Source: RGIG3009 sp045578425 (lineage in GTDB: Bacteria; Bacillota; Clostridia; Oscillospirales; Acutalibacteraceae). From it: a stretch of DNA of 64,000 bases. The position numbers were made by a program, and so were the translations under genes. The notes under the pieces are model-generated. The model did not search any database, was not told the origin of the DNA, and saw only the letters and a list, made by a program, of their open reading frames with translations. Numbering within the stretch: the first letter of the stretch is position 1; every line of letters begins with the position of its first letter. Below are positions 32,333 through 41,087 of the stretch, one piece after another. The stretch lies in contig JAZNKF010000065.1 of assembly GCA_045578425.1 (NCBI GenBank), forward strand, positions 1 through 64,000. Direction: 5' to 3'.

Positions 32333-33520
32333 ATGATTAATCTGCCGAGCATTCCGCTGGAAGAATACAAAGAACGTGTGGTAAAAGTACAAGCCACCAT
32401 GCAAAAAGAAGGTTACGACATTTTATTAGCTTACGGCAACGAAGCCGAACCGCAATTTGTGCGTTATTTTTCGAATTACTGGCCGTCGTTTGAAACTGCC
32501 GGCGTGTTGATTCCCGCACAAGGTGAACCGATTTTACTGATTGGGCCGGAAAGCTACACCTATGCCAGCGACCGTTCTAAAATTGATACCATTTGCCGCG
32601 TGAAAGCATTCCGTGAATCGTCCGAGCCGGAATATCCCGGCGAGAAACTGGACACTTTCAACACCGTTTTTGAAAAGGTGTTGGGTAACAAACCCATTAA
32701 CCGTATCGGCGTTGCCGGCTTGCCGCTGATGACCATTGGCGTTTATGAAGCGTTGGCCGATGCACTGAAAGTATACGGTGATATCAAAATTGAAAAAGCG
32801 GATTACGTGGTAAACGACATTCGTATGCACAAAACCGAAAACGAACTCGCTTGCATGCGCGCTGCTGCCAAAATCACCGCCCAAACGTTTGATTACGTGT
32901 TAGAAAACATTCGCGTTGGCATGACCGAACAACAAGTTGTCGGTTTGGCGCTCGGCAAAATGCATGAGCTGGGTGCTGAACGTGAATCGTATCCGTTATG
33001 GGTGTTGACCGGCAAAGGCTCCAACCAAGCTATCAGCCGTCCGCGCAACAAAGTGATTGAAAAAGGTGACATGACCTTCTTGCAAATCGGCGCCCGTGTT
33101 GACGGGTATGCTTCCAGCATTGGTCGCCCTGTCGTGTTCGGCAAAGCCACCGAAGAGCAACGCAAGTTGATTGAAACCGGTTACAAAGCGCAAGAAGCTG
33201 TTATTGCTATGCTCAAAGCCGGTGTCCCCGCTTGTGAGGTAGCCAAAGCACATATCAAAAACGTTACCGACATGGGTTACGGCGATTGGCTCTTGTACGG
33301 TCCGTGCCACGGCAACGGCACCATGGAAGGTGAAGCACCGTGGATTGAAACTTCGGCTGACTACCTGTTGGAAGAAAACATGACATTCTGCGTGGATATC
33401 TTCCTTGGTTCCAAAGAAAAGCAAATCGGTCTTCGCATGGAAGATGTGGTATGCGTCAAAAAAGACGGTGCCGAAAACCTTACCGATTACCCCAGAGAAT
33501 TGTTTGAAATTCCGTGCTGA
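32333..33520 (+). CDS. M24/creatinase-fold protein without a full metal site
   Basis: This 395-residue protein has the N-terminal creatinase domain (about 1-150) and the C-terminal pita-bread domain (about 165-395) of Xaa-Pro peptidases. The five metal ligands of M24 peptidases are D-D-H-E-E. Here the matching positions are Q251, S262, H326, D355 and E370, and the HExP histidine is a glycine (GEAP). A dinuclear metallopeptidase is therefore unlikely. Creatinase has the same fold without metals and hydrolyses a small C-N bond, so a metal-free small-molecule hydrolase is the better guess (inference). Last gene of the operon, followed by a strong terminator. Confidence 0.82.
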   Translation: MINLPSIPLEEYKERVVKVQATMQKEGYDILLAYGNEAEPQFVRYFSNYWPSFETAGVLIPAQGEPILLIGPESYTYASDRSKIDTICRVKAFRESSEPEYPGEKLDTFNTVFEKVLGNKPINRIGVAGLPLMTIGVYEALADALKVYGDIKIEKADYVVNDIRMHKTENELACMRAAAKITAQTFDYVLENIRVGMTEQQVVGLALGKMHELGAERESYPLWVLTGKGSNQAISRPRNKVIEKGDMTFLQIGARVDGYASSIGRPVVFGKATEEQRKLIETGYKAQEAVIAMLKAGVPACEVAKAHIKNVTDMGYGDWLLYGPCHGNGTMEGEAPWIETSADYLLEENMTFCVDIFLGSKEKQIGLRMEDVVCVKKDGAENLTDYPRELFEIPC

Positions 33521-33526
33521 TTTTTT

Positions 33527-33567
33527 AAAAACGTGTGGTAACAAAACTTGTTACCACACGTTTTTTG
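33527..33567 (+). terminator. Terminator after the M24-like gene
   Basis: A long stem (AAACGTGTGGTAACAA with its complement) has a short loop and runs into TTTTTT. It closes the five-gene operon. Confidence 0.9.
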
Positions 33568-33670
33568 TGCAAGTCATATTACCTTATGGGTATTCGGACT
33601 TATTGCAACAAAATTGGATATCTTTCTAGAGTCTTTTTTACAGAAAACGTCAATAAAAGCTTTTTAATAC

Positions 33671-33699
33671 TTGAAAAATACTTTTATATGTGTTACGAT
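33671..33699 (+). promoter_or_regulatory. Promoter of the plus-strand polysaccharide operon
   Basis: TTGAAA (33671-33676) and TACGAT (33694-33699) are 17 bases apart. The palindrome follows immediately at the expected start site. Confidence 0.5.
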
Positions 33700-33700
33700 G

Positions 33701-33716
33701 GTTACAAAGCTGTAAC
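33701..33716. promoter_or_regulatory. Palindrome GTTACAaagcTGTAAC, left copy
   Basis: A perfect six-base inverted repeat with a four-base core. Fifteen of its bases recur at 63143-63157, at the promoter of the opposite half of the polysaccharide locus. Candidate operator. Confidence 0.5.
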
Positions 33717-33832
33717 AACTATAAATCTTCACTTGTGCCTCCTTTGTTTTCCAAGGGATACCCCATGTTTGTTATTGCTTGTCCCGTTTTTTCTGCTTCA
33801 ACGGAATTATATAGAAAGTATGAGTACGGATT

Positions 33833-35269
33833 ATGATGAAAAACAAGGAAACATTAACCGGTGTCAAAAGCGTTATTCGCAGCGCAGAAGGTTTATTGGA
33901 ACTTTTTTTACTTGCCCTAATTTATTATTTGGTATGCCGTCATGGATATGCCGATGCCTTATTTCCTTCTTATATCGGCATAGGCAAATATATCCTTACC
34001 GGGGTATACGGTCTGTTGACCGCTGTTTTATTTGCCTGCTTTGACGGCTTTAAATTTGGGCATTTGCGTGTGACCGAAGTTCTTCTTTCACAATGGATTG
34101 CTTTGGTTATTGTGAATTTTATCACGTATTGGCAATTATGCTTGGTGGCTAATGCGGTCATCAGTCCCCTGCCGTTGGTTATTGCTCTGCTTATCGGTGC
34201 TATTATCTCACTTGTGTGCGTTGTAACCTATACTTCTTTTTATCATCGATTATATGCGCCGCGGAACATGGTTATGATATTTGGCAGAGATAAAGCCGTT
34301 ACTTTGAAATTCAAGATGGAAACTCGCCCCGATAAATACCGTATTGTAAAATTGCTTTCGATTGACGAGGGGTTTGAAAAAATCTGCGAACAAATTGTCA
34401 AATACGATGCGGTGGTTATTAACGATATTCCCGCCGACCTGCGCAACGACATTCTCAAATTTTGCTACAAGAATGAAATTCGCACCTATTTAACACCGAA
34501 AATCAGCGATATCGTGGTGCGCGGTGCCTTGAATATCAATTTGTTTGACACTCCTTTGCTGTTGGTGAGAGGAAAAGGGCTTTCCGCCACGCAACGCATT
34601 ATCAAACGATTTATGGACTTGGTTATTTCATTATTATTAGTCATTATTACCTCTCCCGTTATGTTGTTGGTAGCCCTTGCTATCAAGTTGGAAGACGGCG
34701 GTCCTGTCTTTTACAAGCAAGCACGTATGTCTTTTGGCAACAAAGTCTTCAACATTTTGAAATTCCGCAGTATGATTGTGGACGCAGAAAAAGAGGGTCA
34801 TTCCATTCCCGCAACCGGTCACGACCCGCGCATTACCAAAGTGGGGCGCTTTACACGCGCCACACGTATTGATGAATTACCTCAGTTGCTCAATATTCTC
34901 AAAGGCGATATGAGTATTGTCGGTCCGCGTCCCGAACGTGTGGAACACATGCAAGAATACGGTGATAAAATTCCGGAATTTGTTTTTAGAACAAAAGTCA
35001 AGGGCGGTCTTACCGGTTACGCGCAAATTTATGGAAAATACAACACTTCCCCCTATGACAAGTTGCGTTTGGACATGATGTATATCGAGAATTATTCGTT
35101 GCTTTTAGATATTAAGCTCATTTTTATGACATTGCGCATCATGCTCACTAAGGAAAGTGTTGAAGGATTTGAAACTATTGAACAATTAGAACACTTGGCA
35201 CTTGATGCTGTCGAGCATCGTGCCGATACCGATGAAGATATCCCCGAGTTAGCAGATGCCATTAAATAA
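33833..35269 (+). CDS. Polyprenyl-phosphate sugar-phosphotransferase (initiating glycosyltransferase)
   Basis: This 478-residue protein is of the WbaP/CpsE type that loads the first sugar phosphate onto undecaprenyl phosphate. About four membrane segments (about 20-145), a soluble CoA-binding-like domain (about 145-250) and a further segment (about 265-285) precede the catalytic bacterial sugar transferase domain. Motifs include ARMSFGNKVFNILKFRSM, TRIDELPQLLNILKGDMSIVGPRPE and the C-terminal LLLDIKLIFMT. It is the only initiating transferase seen for both halves of the locus. The ribosome binding site is weak. Confidence 0.92.
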   Translation: MMKNKETLTGVKSVIRSAEGLLELFLLALIYYLVCRHGYADALFPSYIGIGKYILTGVYGLLTAVLFACFDGFKFGHLRVTEVLLSQWIALVIVNFITYWQLCLVANAVISPLPLVIALLIGAIISLVCVVTYTSFYHRLYAPRNMVMIFGRDKAVTLKFKMETRPDKYRIVKLLSIDEGFEKICEQIVKYDAVVINDIPADLRNDILKFCYKNEIRTYLTPKISDIVVRGALNINLFDTPLLLVRGKGLSATQRIIKRFMDLVISLLLVIITSPVMLLVALAIKLEDGGPVFYKQARMSFGNKVFNILKFRSMIVDAEKEGHSIPATGHDPRITKVGRFTRATRIDELPQLLNILKGDMSIVGPRPERVEHMQEYGDKIPEFVFRTKVKGGLTGYAQIYGKYNTSPYDKLRLDMMYIENYSLLLDIKLIFMTLRIMLTKESVEGFETIEQLEHLALDAVEHRADTDEDIPELADAIK

Positions 35270-35302
35270 TCCGTGCAAATCACGTGAGAAATGAGAAAAA
35301 CT

Positions 35303-36490
35303 ATGAAAATACTTGTCATTTGTCAGCATTATTGGCCGGAACCGTTCGTTTTGGAAGATACTTGTGAAGAACTGGTTCGCCGCGGTCACACCGTTCATGT
35401 GGTAACCGGTGTTCCCAATTATCCGATGGGTTATATTTACGAAGACTACAAAAAAGGGAAAAACCGAACACAAGAACGCGGCGGTGTGCGTATTACCAGA
35501 ACATTCACTATTGGACGGCGGCAAAACGTGCTGTTCCGTTTTCTTAATTACTTTAGTTTTGCGATTTCTTCCACACGGTATGTCCGCCGTTTGAAAGAAG
35601 AGTACGATGTGGTATATACCAATCAGCTTTCTCCCATCATGATGGTAAATGCCGCTATGGTGTATGCAAAAAAATGGAAGAAAAAAGCGGTTTTGTATTG
35701 CATGGATTTGTGGCCGGCAAGCCTTGCTGCCGGTGGTATCAGCCAACGTTCTCCCATTTACAAAATTTTCAGTGCTGTTTCCGGTTGGTTGTATCGCAAG
35801 GCTGACAGAATTTTGGTAACTTCCCGTATGTTTGAGGAATATTTTGAGCAAAAATTTAATATTGGCTCCGATATTGTGGAATACTTACCTCAATACGCCG
35901 ATAACCGCTTTGCTACGTTGCCCGAACAACCGTTGGACCAAACCGTTGATTTGATGTTTGCGGGGAATATCGGCACCGCACAAAGTATTCCCACCATCTT
36001 ACACGCCGCCAAATTGCTGGAAGACAACGAGCAACTGCGATGGCACATCATCGGCGACGGCTCGGAATTGGAAAATTCTAAAAAACTCGCCAAAGAGCTG
36101 GAGCTACAACATGTTATCTTTTACGGCCGTAAACCAATGGAAGAAATGCCGATGTATTATGCCAAGGCCGATGCCATGCTGCTGACATTGACGGCAGACC
36201 CTTTTATCTCCATGACATTACCCGGCAAAGCGCAAACGTATATGGCGGCGGGCAAACCCATTATTGCCGCCGGAAACGGTGAAATACACCGTGTGCTGTC
36301 GGATGCCGGTTGCGGATTTTGCGGACCTGCCGAAGATGCTGAAGGCTTAGCAAATGCTGTCCGAGAATTTTTGGAACATCCCAACCGCGAGGAATTGGGC
36401 AAAATTGCTCGAGAATATTATGAACAACATTTCACGCGCGATATGTTTATGGATTCTTTGGAACAAGAACTCAAAAATGCTTGTCAATGA
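35303..36490 (+). CDS. Glycosyltransferase family 4 (WbuB-like)
   Basis: This 395-residue GT-B enzyme starts MKILVICQHYWPEPF and has YYAKADAMLLTLTADP and PGKAQTYMAAGKPIIAAGNGE in the nucleotide-sugar-binding half. It resembles WbuB/Fnl-type transferases that often add FucNAc or a related sugar, which fits the neighbouring FucNAc genes. The start is uncertain: an ATG 12 bases upstream exists but has a site too close; the one chosen has GAG eight bases away. Confidence 0.88.
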   Translation: MKILVICQHYWPEPFVLEDTCEELVRRGHTVHVVTGVPNYPMGYIYEDYKKGKNRTQERGGVRITRTFTIGRRQNVLFRFLNYFSFAISSTRYVRRLKEEYDVVYTNQLSPIMMVNAAMVYAKKWKKKAVLYCMDLWPASLAAGGISQRSPIYKIFSAVSGWLYRKADRILVTSRMFEEYFEQKFNIGSDIVEYLPQYADNRFATLPEQPLDQTVDLMFAGNIGTAQSIPTILHAAKLLEDNEQLRWHIIGDGSELENSKKLAKELELQHVIFYGRKPMEEMPMYYAKADAMLLTLTADPFISMTLPGKAQTYMAAGKPIIAAGNGEIHRVLSDAGCGFCGPAEDAEGLANAVREFLEHPNREELGKIAREYYEQHFTRDMFMDSLEQELKNACQ

Positions 36491-36524
36491 TAAAATTTAG
36501 ATAAATCAAACGGAGGAATTTGCA

Positions 36525-37571
36525 ATGTCTCAATTTACCGGAAAAACCCTCATGATCACCGGTGGTACCGGTTCTTTTGGTAATGCTGTTCTCAATCGTT
36601 TTTTGAAAACCGATATCGGAGAGATTCGCGTATTTTCTCGCGATGAGAAAAAGCAAGACGATATGCGCCATGAGTTTCAATCAAAAATGCCGGAAGTGGC
36701 AGAAAAAATCAAGTTTTTTATCGGCGATGTTCGTGATTTGGCATCGGTGAAAAACGCCATGCACGGTGTGGATTATATTTTCCACGCCGCTGCTCTCAAA
36801 CAAGTCCCTTCCTGCGAATTTTTCCCGATGGAAGCAGTCCGCACCAACGTTATCGGCACGGACAACGTTTTGACCGCCGCTATTGAAGCAGGCGTTCAAA
36901 ATATCGTGTGCCTTTCCACCGATAAAGCCGCTTATCCCATCAACGCCATGGGTATTTCCAAAGCGTTGGAAGAACGCGTTTCCGTGGCGAAATCGCGTAC
37001 GGTTTCTCCCGAAAAAACCAAAATTTGTTGCACACGTTACGGTAACGTTATGTGCAGCCGCGGTTCGGTAATTCCGCTTTGGATTGACCAAATTCGCCGC
37101 GGTGAGGATATTACCATTACCGATCCTAATATGACTCGCTTTATTATGAGTTTGGAAGAAGCAGTTGACCTGGTTCTTTTTGCTTTTGAACACGGTGTTT
37201 CGGGTGATATTTTGGTGCAAAAAGCACCTGCGTGTACCATTGAAACACAAGCCAAAGCCGTGCTGGAATTGTTTGATAAAGAACACAAATGCGGTATTAA
37301 AATCATTGGTATTCGTCACGGTGAAAAGAGTTATGAAACCTTGCTCACCAATGAAGAATGTGCCAATGCCGAAGATTTGGGTAATTTTTATCGTGTGCCT
37401 TGTGATAAACGAAATTTAAATTACGATAAATATTTCAATCAAGGTGACAAAACACGCAATCCGTTATCAGAGTTTAATTCCAACAACACCGAACGCTTAA
37501 ACGTGGAGCAAGTAAAAGAAAAATTATTAACTTTGCAATATATTCGCGACGAATTAGCGAAGGAGTTATAA
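36525..37571 (+). CDS. UDP-GlcNAc 4,6-dehydratase/5-epimerase (CapE/FnlA type)
   Basis: This 348-residue extended SDR starts the UDP-L-FucNAc pathway from UDP-GlcNAc. It has GGTGSFGNAV (about 13-22), FSRDEKKQDDMRHEF, and the catalytic area DKAAYPINAMGISKALEE (Lys in place of the classical Tyr pattern, as typical of CapE). The last residues match the CapE/FnlA C-terminus. The ATG follows CGGAGG. The next gene begins one base after its stop. Confidence 0.93.
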   Translation: MSQFTGKTLMITGGTGSFGNAVLNRFLKTDIGEIRVFSRDEKKQDDMRHEFQSKMPEVAEKIKFFIGDVRDLASVKNAMHGVDYIFHAAALKQVPSCEFFPMEAVRTNVIGTDNVLTAAIEAGVQNIVCLSTDKAAYPINAMGISKALEERVSVAKSRTVSPEKTKICCTRYGNVMCSRGSVIPLWIDQIRRGEDITITDPNMTRFIMSLEEAVDLVLFAFEHGVSGDILVQKAPACTIETQAKAVLELFDKEHKCGIKIIGIRHGEKSYETLLTNEECANAEDLGNFYRVPCDKRNLNYDKYFNQGDKTRNPLSEFNSNNTERLNVEQVKEKLLTLQYIRDELAKEL

Positions 37572-37572
37572 T

Positions 37573-38772
37573 ATGAATATTCTCGTCACGGGTGCCGCCG
37601 GTTTTGTGGGAAAAAACTTGGCAGAAGCCTTACGTTGTATCAAAGACGGTAAAGACCGCACACATCCGGCGATTACCGTAGAAGAACTGTATCTGTATGA
37701 TATTGATTCTCCTGCCAGCGTATTGGAAGAAGGCTGCCAAAAAGCAGATTTTGTTTTCAATTTAGCCGGCGTTAACCGTCCGCAAAGCCAAGAGGAATTT
37801 ATGCAAGGTAATTTTGGCTTTGCTTCTACGTTATTGGACACGTTAAAAAAGCACAATAACACCTGCCCCGTTATGCTTTCCTCCTCAATTCAAGCCACTT
37901 TGGTCGGTCGTTATGCCGACGGGGAATACGGGAAGAGCAAAAAGGCCGGCGAGGACTTGTTTTTTGCCTACGGCGAAGAAACGGGTGCTAAAGTCTTGGT
38001 TTACCGTTTCCCTAATTTGTTTGGGAAGTGGTGTCGCCCAAATTACAATTCCGCAGTAGCCACTTTTTGTCATAACATAGCGAACGATTTGCCCATTACG
38101 GTCAATGACCCCAGTGTACAGCTGGAATTGTTGTACATTGACGATTTGATTGATGAGATGCTGTGTGCCTTAGAAGGTGTAGAGCATCGTTGCGAGTTTG
38201 ATGGTGTGAATACCGTGCTGACGAAAGACGGGAAATATTGTGCCGCACCGATTACACATCATGTCACCTTGGGAGAAATCGTCGATTTGCTGTACCGTTT
38301 TGCAGAACAACCGCAAACGTTGGTAATGCCCCCTATTCCCGAAGGAAGCTTTGCCAAGAAATTATATGCCACGTATCTTTCGTACTTACCCAAGGAAAAG
38401 GTGTCTTTTCCGTTGAAAATGAACGTGGATGCTCGCGGCAGCTTTACCGAATTACTCAAAACGGAAAGTTGCGGTCAATTCAGTGTAAATATCTCCAAGC
38501 CCGGCATTACCAAGGGGCAACATTGGCATCATACCAAATGGGAATTTTTTATTGTTGTTTCCGGTCATGGTTTGATTCAATTGCGGAAAATAGGTTCCGA
38601 CGAAGTGTTGAATTATGAAGTTTCCGGCGAAAAAATCGAAGCCGTTCATATGCTCCCCGGTTACACGCACAACATTATTAACCTCAGCGACACCGAAGAC
38701 ATGGTAACGCTGATGTGGGCGAACGAGCTCTTTTCCCCCAATAAACCCGACACTTTTTTTGAACAAGTGTAA
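37573..38772 (+). CDS. CapF/FnlB-type reductase with cupin domain (UDP-L-FucNAc pathway)
   Basis: This 399-residue protein joins an N-terminal SDR domain (GAAGFVGKNLA, residues 7-17) to a C-terminal cupin (about 275-395, GITKGQHWHHTKWEFF). This two-domain layout is diagnostic of CapF, which acts on the CapE product. The catalytic pair YGKSK is present (YADGEYGKSKKAGE). The ATG follows AAGGAG. Confidence 0.93.
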   Translation: MNILVTGAAGFVGKNLAEALRCIKDGKDRTHPAITVEELYLYDIDSPASVLEEGCQKADFVFNLAGVNRPQSQEEFMQGNFGFASTLLDTLKKHNNTCPVMLSSSIQATLVGRYADGEYGKSKKAGEDLFFAYGEETGAKVLVYRFPNLFGKWCRPNYNSAVATFCHNIANDLPITVNDPSVQLELLYIDDLIDEMLCALEGVEHRCEFDGVNTVLTKDGKYCAAPITHHVTLGEIVDLLYRFAEQPQTLVMPPIPEGSFAKKLYATYLSYLPKEKVSFPLKMNVDARGSFTELLKTESCGQFSVNISKPGITKGQHWHHTKWEFFIVVSGHGLIQLRKIGSDEVLNYEVSGEKIEAVHMLPGYTHNIINLSDTEDMVTLMWANELFSPNKPDTFFEQV

Positions 38773-38782
38773 GACAGTTTCT

Positions 38783-38801
38783 GCCACCGCTTTTTTGTGG
38801 C
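38783..38801 (+). terminator. Weak hairpin between the CapF- and CapG-type genes
   Basis: GCCAC (38783-38787) pairs with GTGGC (38797-38801) around a nine-base T-rich loop, followed by GGATTTTTG. It could be a leaky attenuator in the 82-base gap. The short stem makes this uncertain. Confidence 0.25.
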
Positions 38802-38854
38802 GGATTTTTGTCTATTACATGGCAATTTTTAACTTCTGACGAGGTGGTAAAACG

Positions 38855-40039
38855 ATGGATATTAAATTGGATTATTCGGACGTTTCTTTCCAAAACAACG
38901 GTAAATTAAAATTGTTGATTATTGTCGGCACACGACCGGAAATTATTCGTTTGGCAGCCGTTATCAACAAATGCCGTCAATATTTTGATTGTGTTTTGGC
39001 ACATACCGGCCAAAACTACGACTACAATTTGAACGGTATTTTCTTCCGTGATTTGGGACTTGCCGACCCGGAAGTGTATATGGATGCGGTGGGCGATGAT
39101 TTGGGGGCAACCGTCGGTAATATTATTAACTGCTCTTACAAACTGATGGCGCAAATCAAACCCGACGCTCTGTTAATTTTGGGTGACACGAACTCTTGCC
39201 TTTCTGCTATTCCTGCCAAGCGGTTGCATATTCCGATTTTCCATATGGAAGCCGGCAACCGTTGCAAGGACGAATGTTTACCGGAAGAAACCAACCGCCG
39301 CATCGTTGACATTATTTCGGACGTTAACTTGGCCTATTCCGAACATGCACGCAAATATTTGCACGAATGCGGTCTACCCAAAGAACGCGTGTACGTTACC
39401 GGCTCTCCCATGGCGGAAGTGTTGCGTAACAATTTGGCAGCGATTGAGGCTTCTGATGTGCACAAACGCCTGGGATTGGAAAAAGGAAAATATATTTTAC
39501 TTTCTGCTCATCGCGAAGAAAATATTGATACCGAAAAGAATTTCCTTTCGTTATTTACTGCCATTAACAAAATGGCTGAAAAATATGATATGCCGATTTT
39601 GTATTCTTGCCATCCGCGTTCCCGTAATCGTTTGGAAAAAAGCGGTTTTGTGCTTGATAAACGCGTGATTCAAAATGAGCCGCTTGGTTTCCACGATTAC
39701 AACTGCTTGCAAATGAATGCGTTTTGTTGTGTTTCCGACTCGGGTACCTTGCCGGAAGAAAGCAGTTTCTTTACTTCGGTCGGTCATCCCTTCCCCGCTG
39801 TGTGTATTCGCACCTCGACGGAACGTCCCGAAGCGCTTGACAAAGCCGACTTTATCTTGGCCGGTATTGACGAAAAAAGTTTGTTGCAAGCAGTGGATAC
39901 GGCTGTACAAATGAATCTGGACGGAAATCACGGTATCCCCGTGCCGGATTATGTGGAAGAAAACGTTTCCACCAAAGTTGTTAAGCTTATTCAATCGTAT
40001 ACCGGTGTGGTTAATAAAATGGTTTGGAGAAAAGGTTGA
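38855..40039 (+). CDS. Non-hydrolysing UDP-GlcNAc 2-epimerase family (CapG/FnlC type)
   Basis: This 394-residue 2-epimerase completes UDP-L-FucNAc synthesis. It has GTRPEIIRLAAVINK (about 24-38), HTGQNYDYNLNGIFF, LGDTNSCLSA, HMEAGNRCKDECLPEETNRR and SDSGTLPEESSFF. The third motif with its RCKDE run is typical of FnlC/CapG rather than of housekeeping WecB. The ATG follows GACGAGGTGG. Confidence 0.92.
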   Translation: MDIKLDYSDVSFQNNGKLKLLIIVGTRPEIIRLAAVINKCRQYFDCVLAHTGQNYDYNLNGIFFRDLGLADPEVYMDAVGDDLGATVGNIINCSYKLMAQIKPDALLILGDTNSCLSAIPAKRLHIPIFHMEAGNRCKDECLPEETNRRIVDIISDVNLAYSEHARKYLHECGLPKERVYVTGSPMAEVLRNNLAAIEASDVHKRLGLEKGKYILLSAHREENIDTEKNFLSLFTAINKMAEKYDMPILYSCHPRSRNRLEKSGFVLDKRVIQNEPLGFHDYNCLQMNAFCCVSDSGTLPEESSFFTSVGHPFPAVCIRTSTERPEALDKADFILAGIDEKSLLQAVDTAVQMNLDGNHGIPVPDYVEENVSTKVVKLIQSYTGVVNKMVWRKG

Positions 40040-40065
40040 CATTCTTTCGACCTTGCAAAGAAACG

Positions 40066-41082
40066 ATGAAAACATTAAATTATAACAATAACACGTTGGA
40101 TGTTTTTCGTATTATTGCCACTATTCAGGTCTTTTTTGGGCATGTAATTACACACTTTAAGTTACCCGAATGGCATGAGCCTGTATACTTTGTACGCGGT
40201 GTGCCGATTTTGTTTGCACTTTGCGGTTTTTTGGCTGCAAAATCGCTGGACGGAAAACCTCCTGTCAGGGAATATTTCAAGCAACGTGCTATTCGCATAC
40301 TCCCCGCTTTTTGGGCATGTATCCTTATCAACACCGTAATAATTGCGGTGTTGTATGCAACTGTACCAACGGTAAAGCAAGGTGTTATTTATCTCTTTAC
40401 CCAATTTGCCGGCTTGAATTTTTACACCGGCGATTGGTTGCGCGAATACGGTGTAGGCACTCCCAATGGCGTCTTATGGACCATTTCCGTGCAAATTCAA
40501 TTTTATATCATTGCTCCGCTTCTTAAAAAAATTCTTGCCAAACGAAATCTTTTGTTTGGTGGTATAACGGTTTTGGTTTTGGCGGCTGTCAGTATTTTGT
40601 GCAACCGTTTGGAACCGTATTTGCCGGTGCTGGTATTCAAGCTAATTAACGTTACCGTGTTACCCTATGCTTACTTTTTGGTGTTCGGCATGGTCGTTTG
40701 GGAACACCGTGATACGATTATCCCCGCCTTGACTCGGTTTAAATGGTTTTTTGCCATTGCGTACGTCGTGTGGAAGTTTGCAGAAATCCACCTTTCTTTT
40801 CCCCATGTCTTAGATGGTTATTTGTATAACACCATTACGGCATTACTGTTGGCTTGTGTCTTGTTTGGTTTTTCCTTTATGCGTAAATGGCGAGCACCGA
40901 TTGATTTAACGTATGGTTTTTATTTATACCACATGGTCATTATCAATGTTGTGGTAGAATTGGGGTATACGTCTGCCAATTGGTTGCTTATATTGATTAT
41001 TGCTATTGCAACCACCCTTTGTGCATGGTTATCACAAATTTTGGTGGAGAAACCTTGCGTAAAATGGCTTAAAAAGAGGTAA
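40066..41082 (+). CDS. Acyltransferase family 3 membrane protein
   Basis: This 338-residue protein has about ten hydrophobic segments and the family 3 acyltransferase start (TLDVFRIIATIQVFFGHVITHF, with the catalytic-type histidine in GHVITH). Enzymes of this family O-acetylate or O-succinylate membrane-bound glycans. The first ATG is used; an upstream TTG with GGAG is a possible alternative. It fits glycan decoration in this locus. Confidence 0.85.
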   Translation: MKTLNYNNNTLDVFRIIATIQVFFGHVITHFKLPEWHEPVYFVRGVPILFALCGFLAAKSLDGKPPVREYFKQRAIRILPAFWACILINTVIIAVLYATVPTVKQGVIYLFTQFAGLNFYTGDWLREYGVGTPNGVLWTISVQIQFYIIAPLLKKILAKRNLLFGGITVLVLAAVSILCNRLEPYLPVLVFKLINVTVLPYAYFLVFGMVVWEHRDTIIPALTRFKWFFAIAYVVWKFAEIHLSFPHVLDGYLYNTITALLLACVLFGFSFMRKWRAPIDLTYGFYLYHMVIINVVVELGYTSANWLLILIIAIATTLCAWLSQILVEKPCVKWLKKR

Positions 41083-41087
41083 AAATT

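Larger units (their letters stand above)
33568..33832 (+). promoter_or_regulatory. 312-base gene-free leader region of the polysaccharide locus
   Basis: No gene is visible between 33521 and 33832. After the terminator it holds a promoter candidate, a 16-base palindrome, and about 110 bases of leader with no recognisable riboswitch. The ribosome binding site before the first gene is weak. Confidence 0.5.

Noticed and set aside
33568..33832. Riboswitch or small RNA in the polysaccharide leader
   Set aside because: Only the palindrome and a weak CCTTTG/CAAGG hairpin were seen; no known aptamer pattern could be supported.
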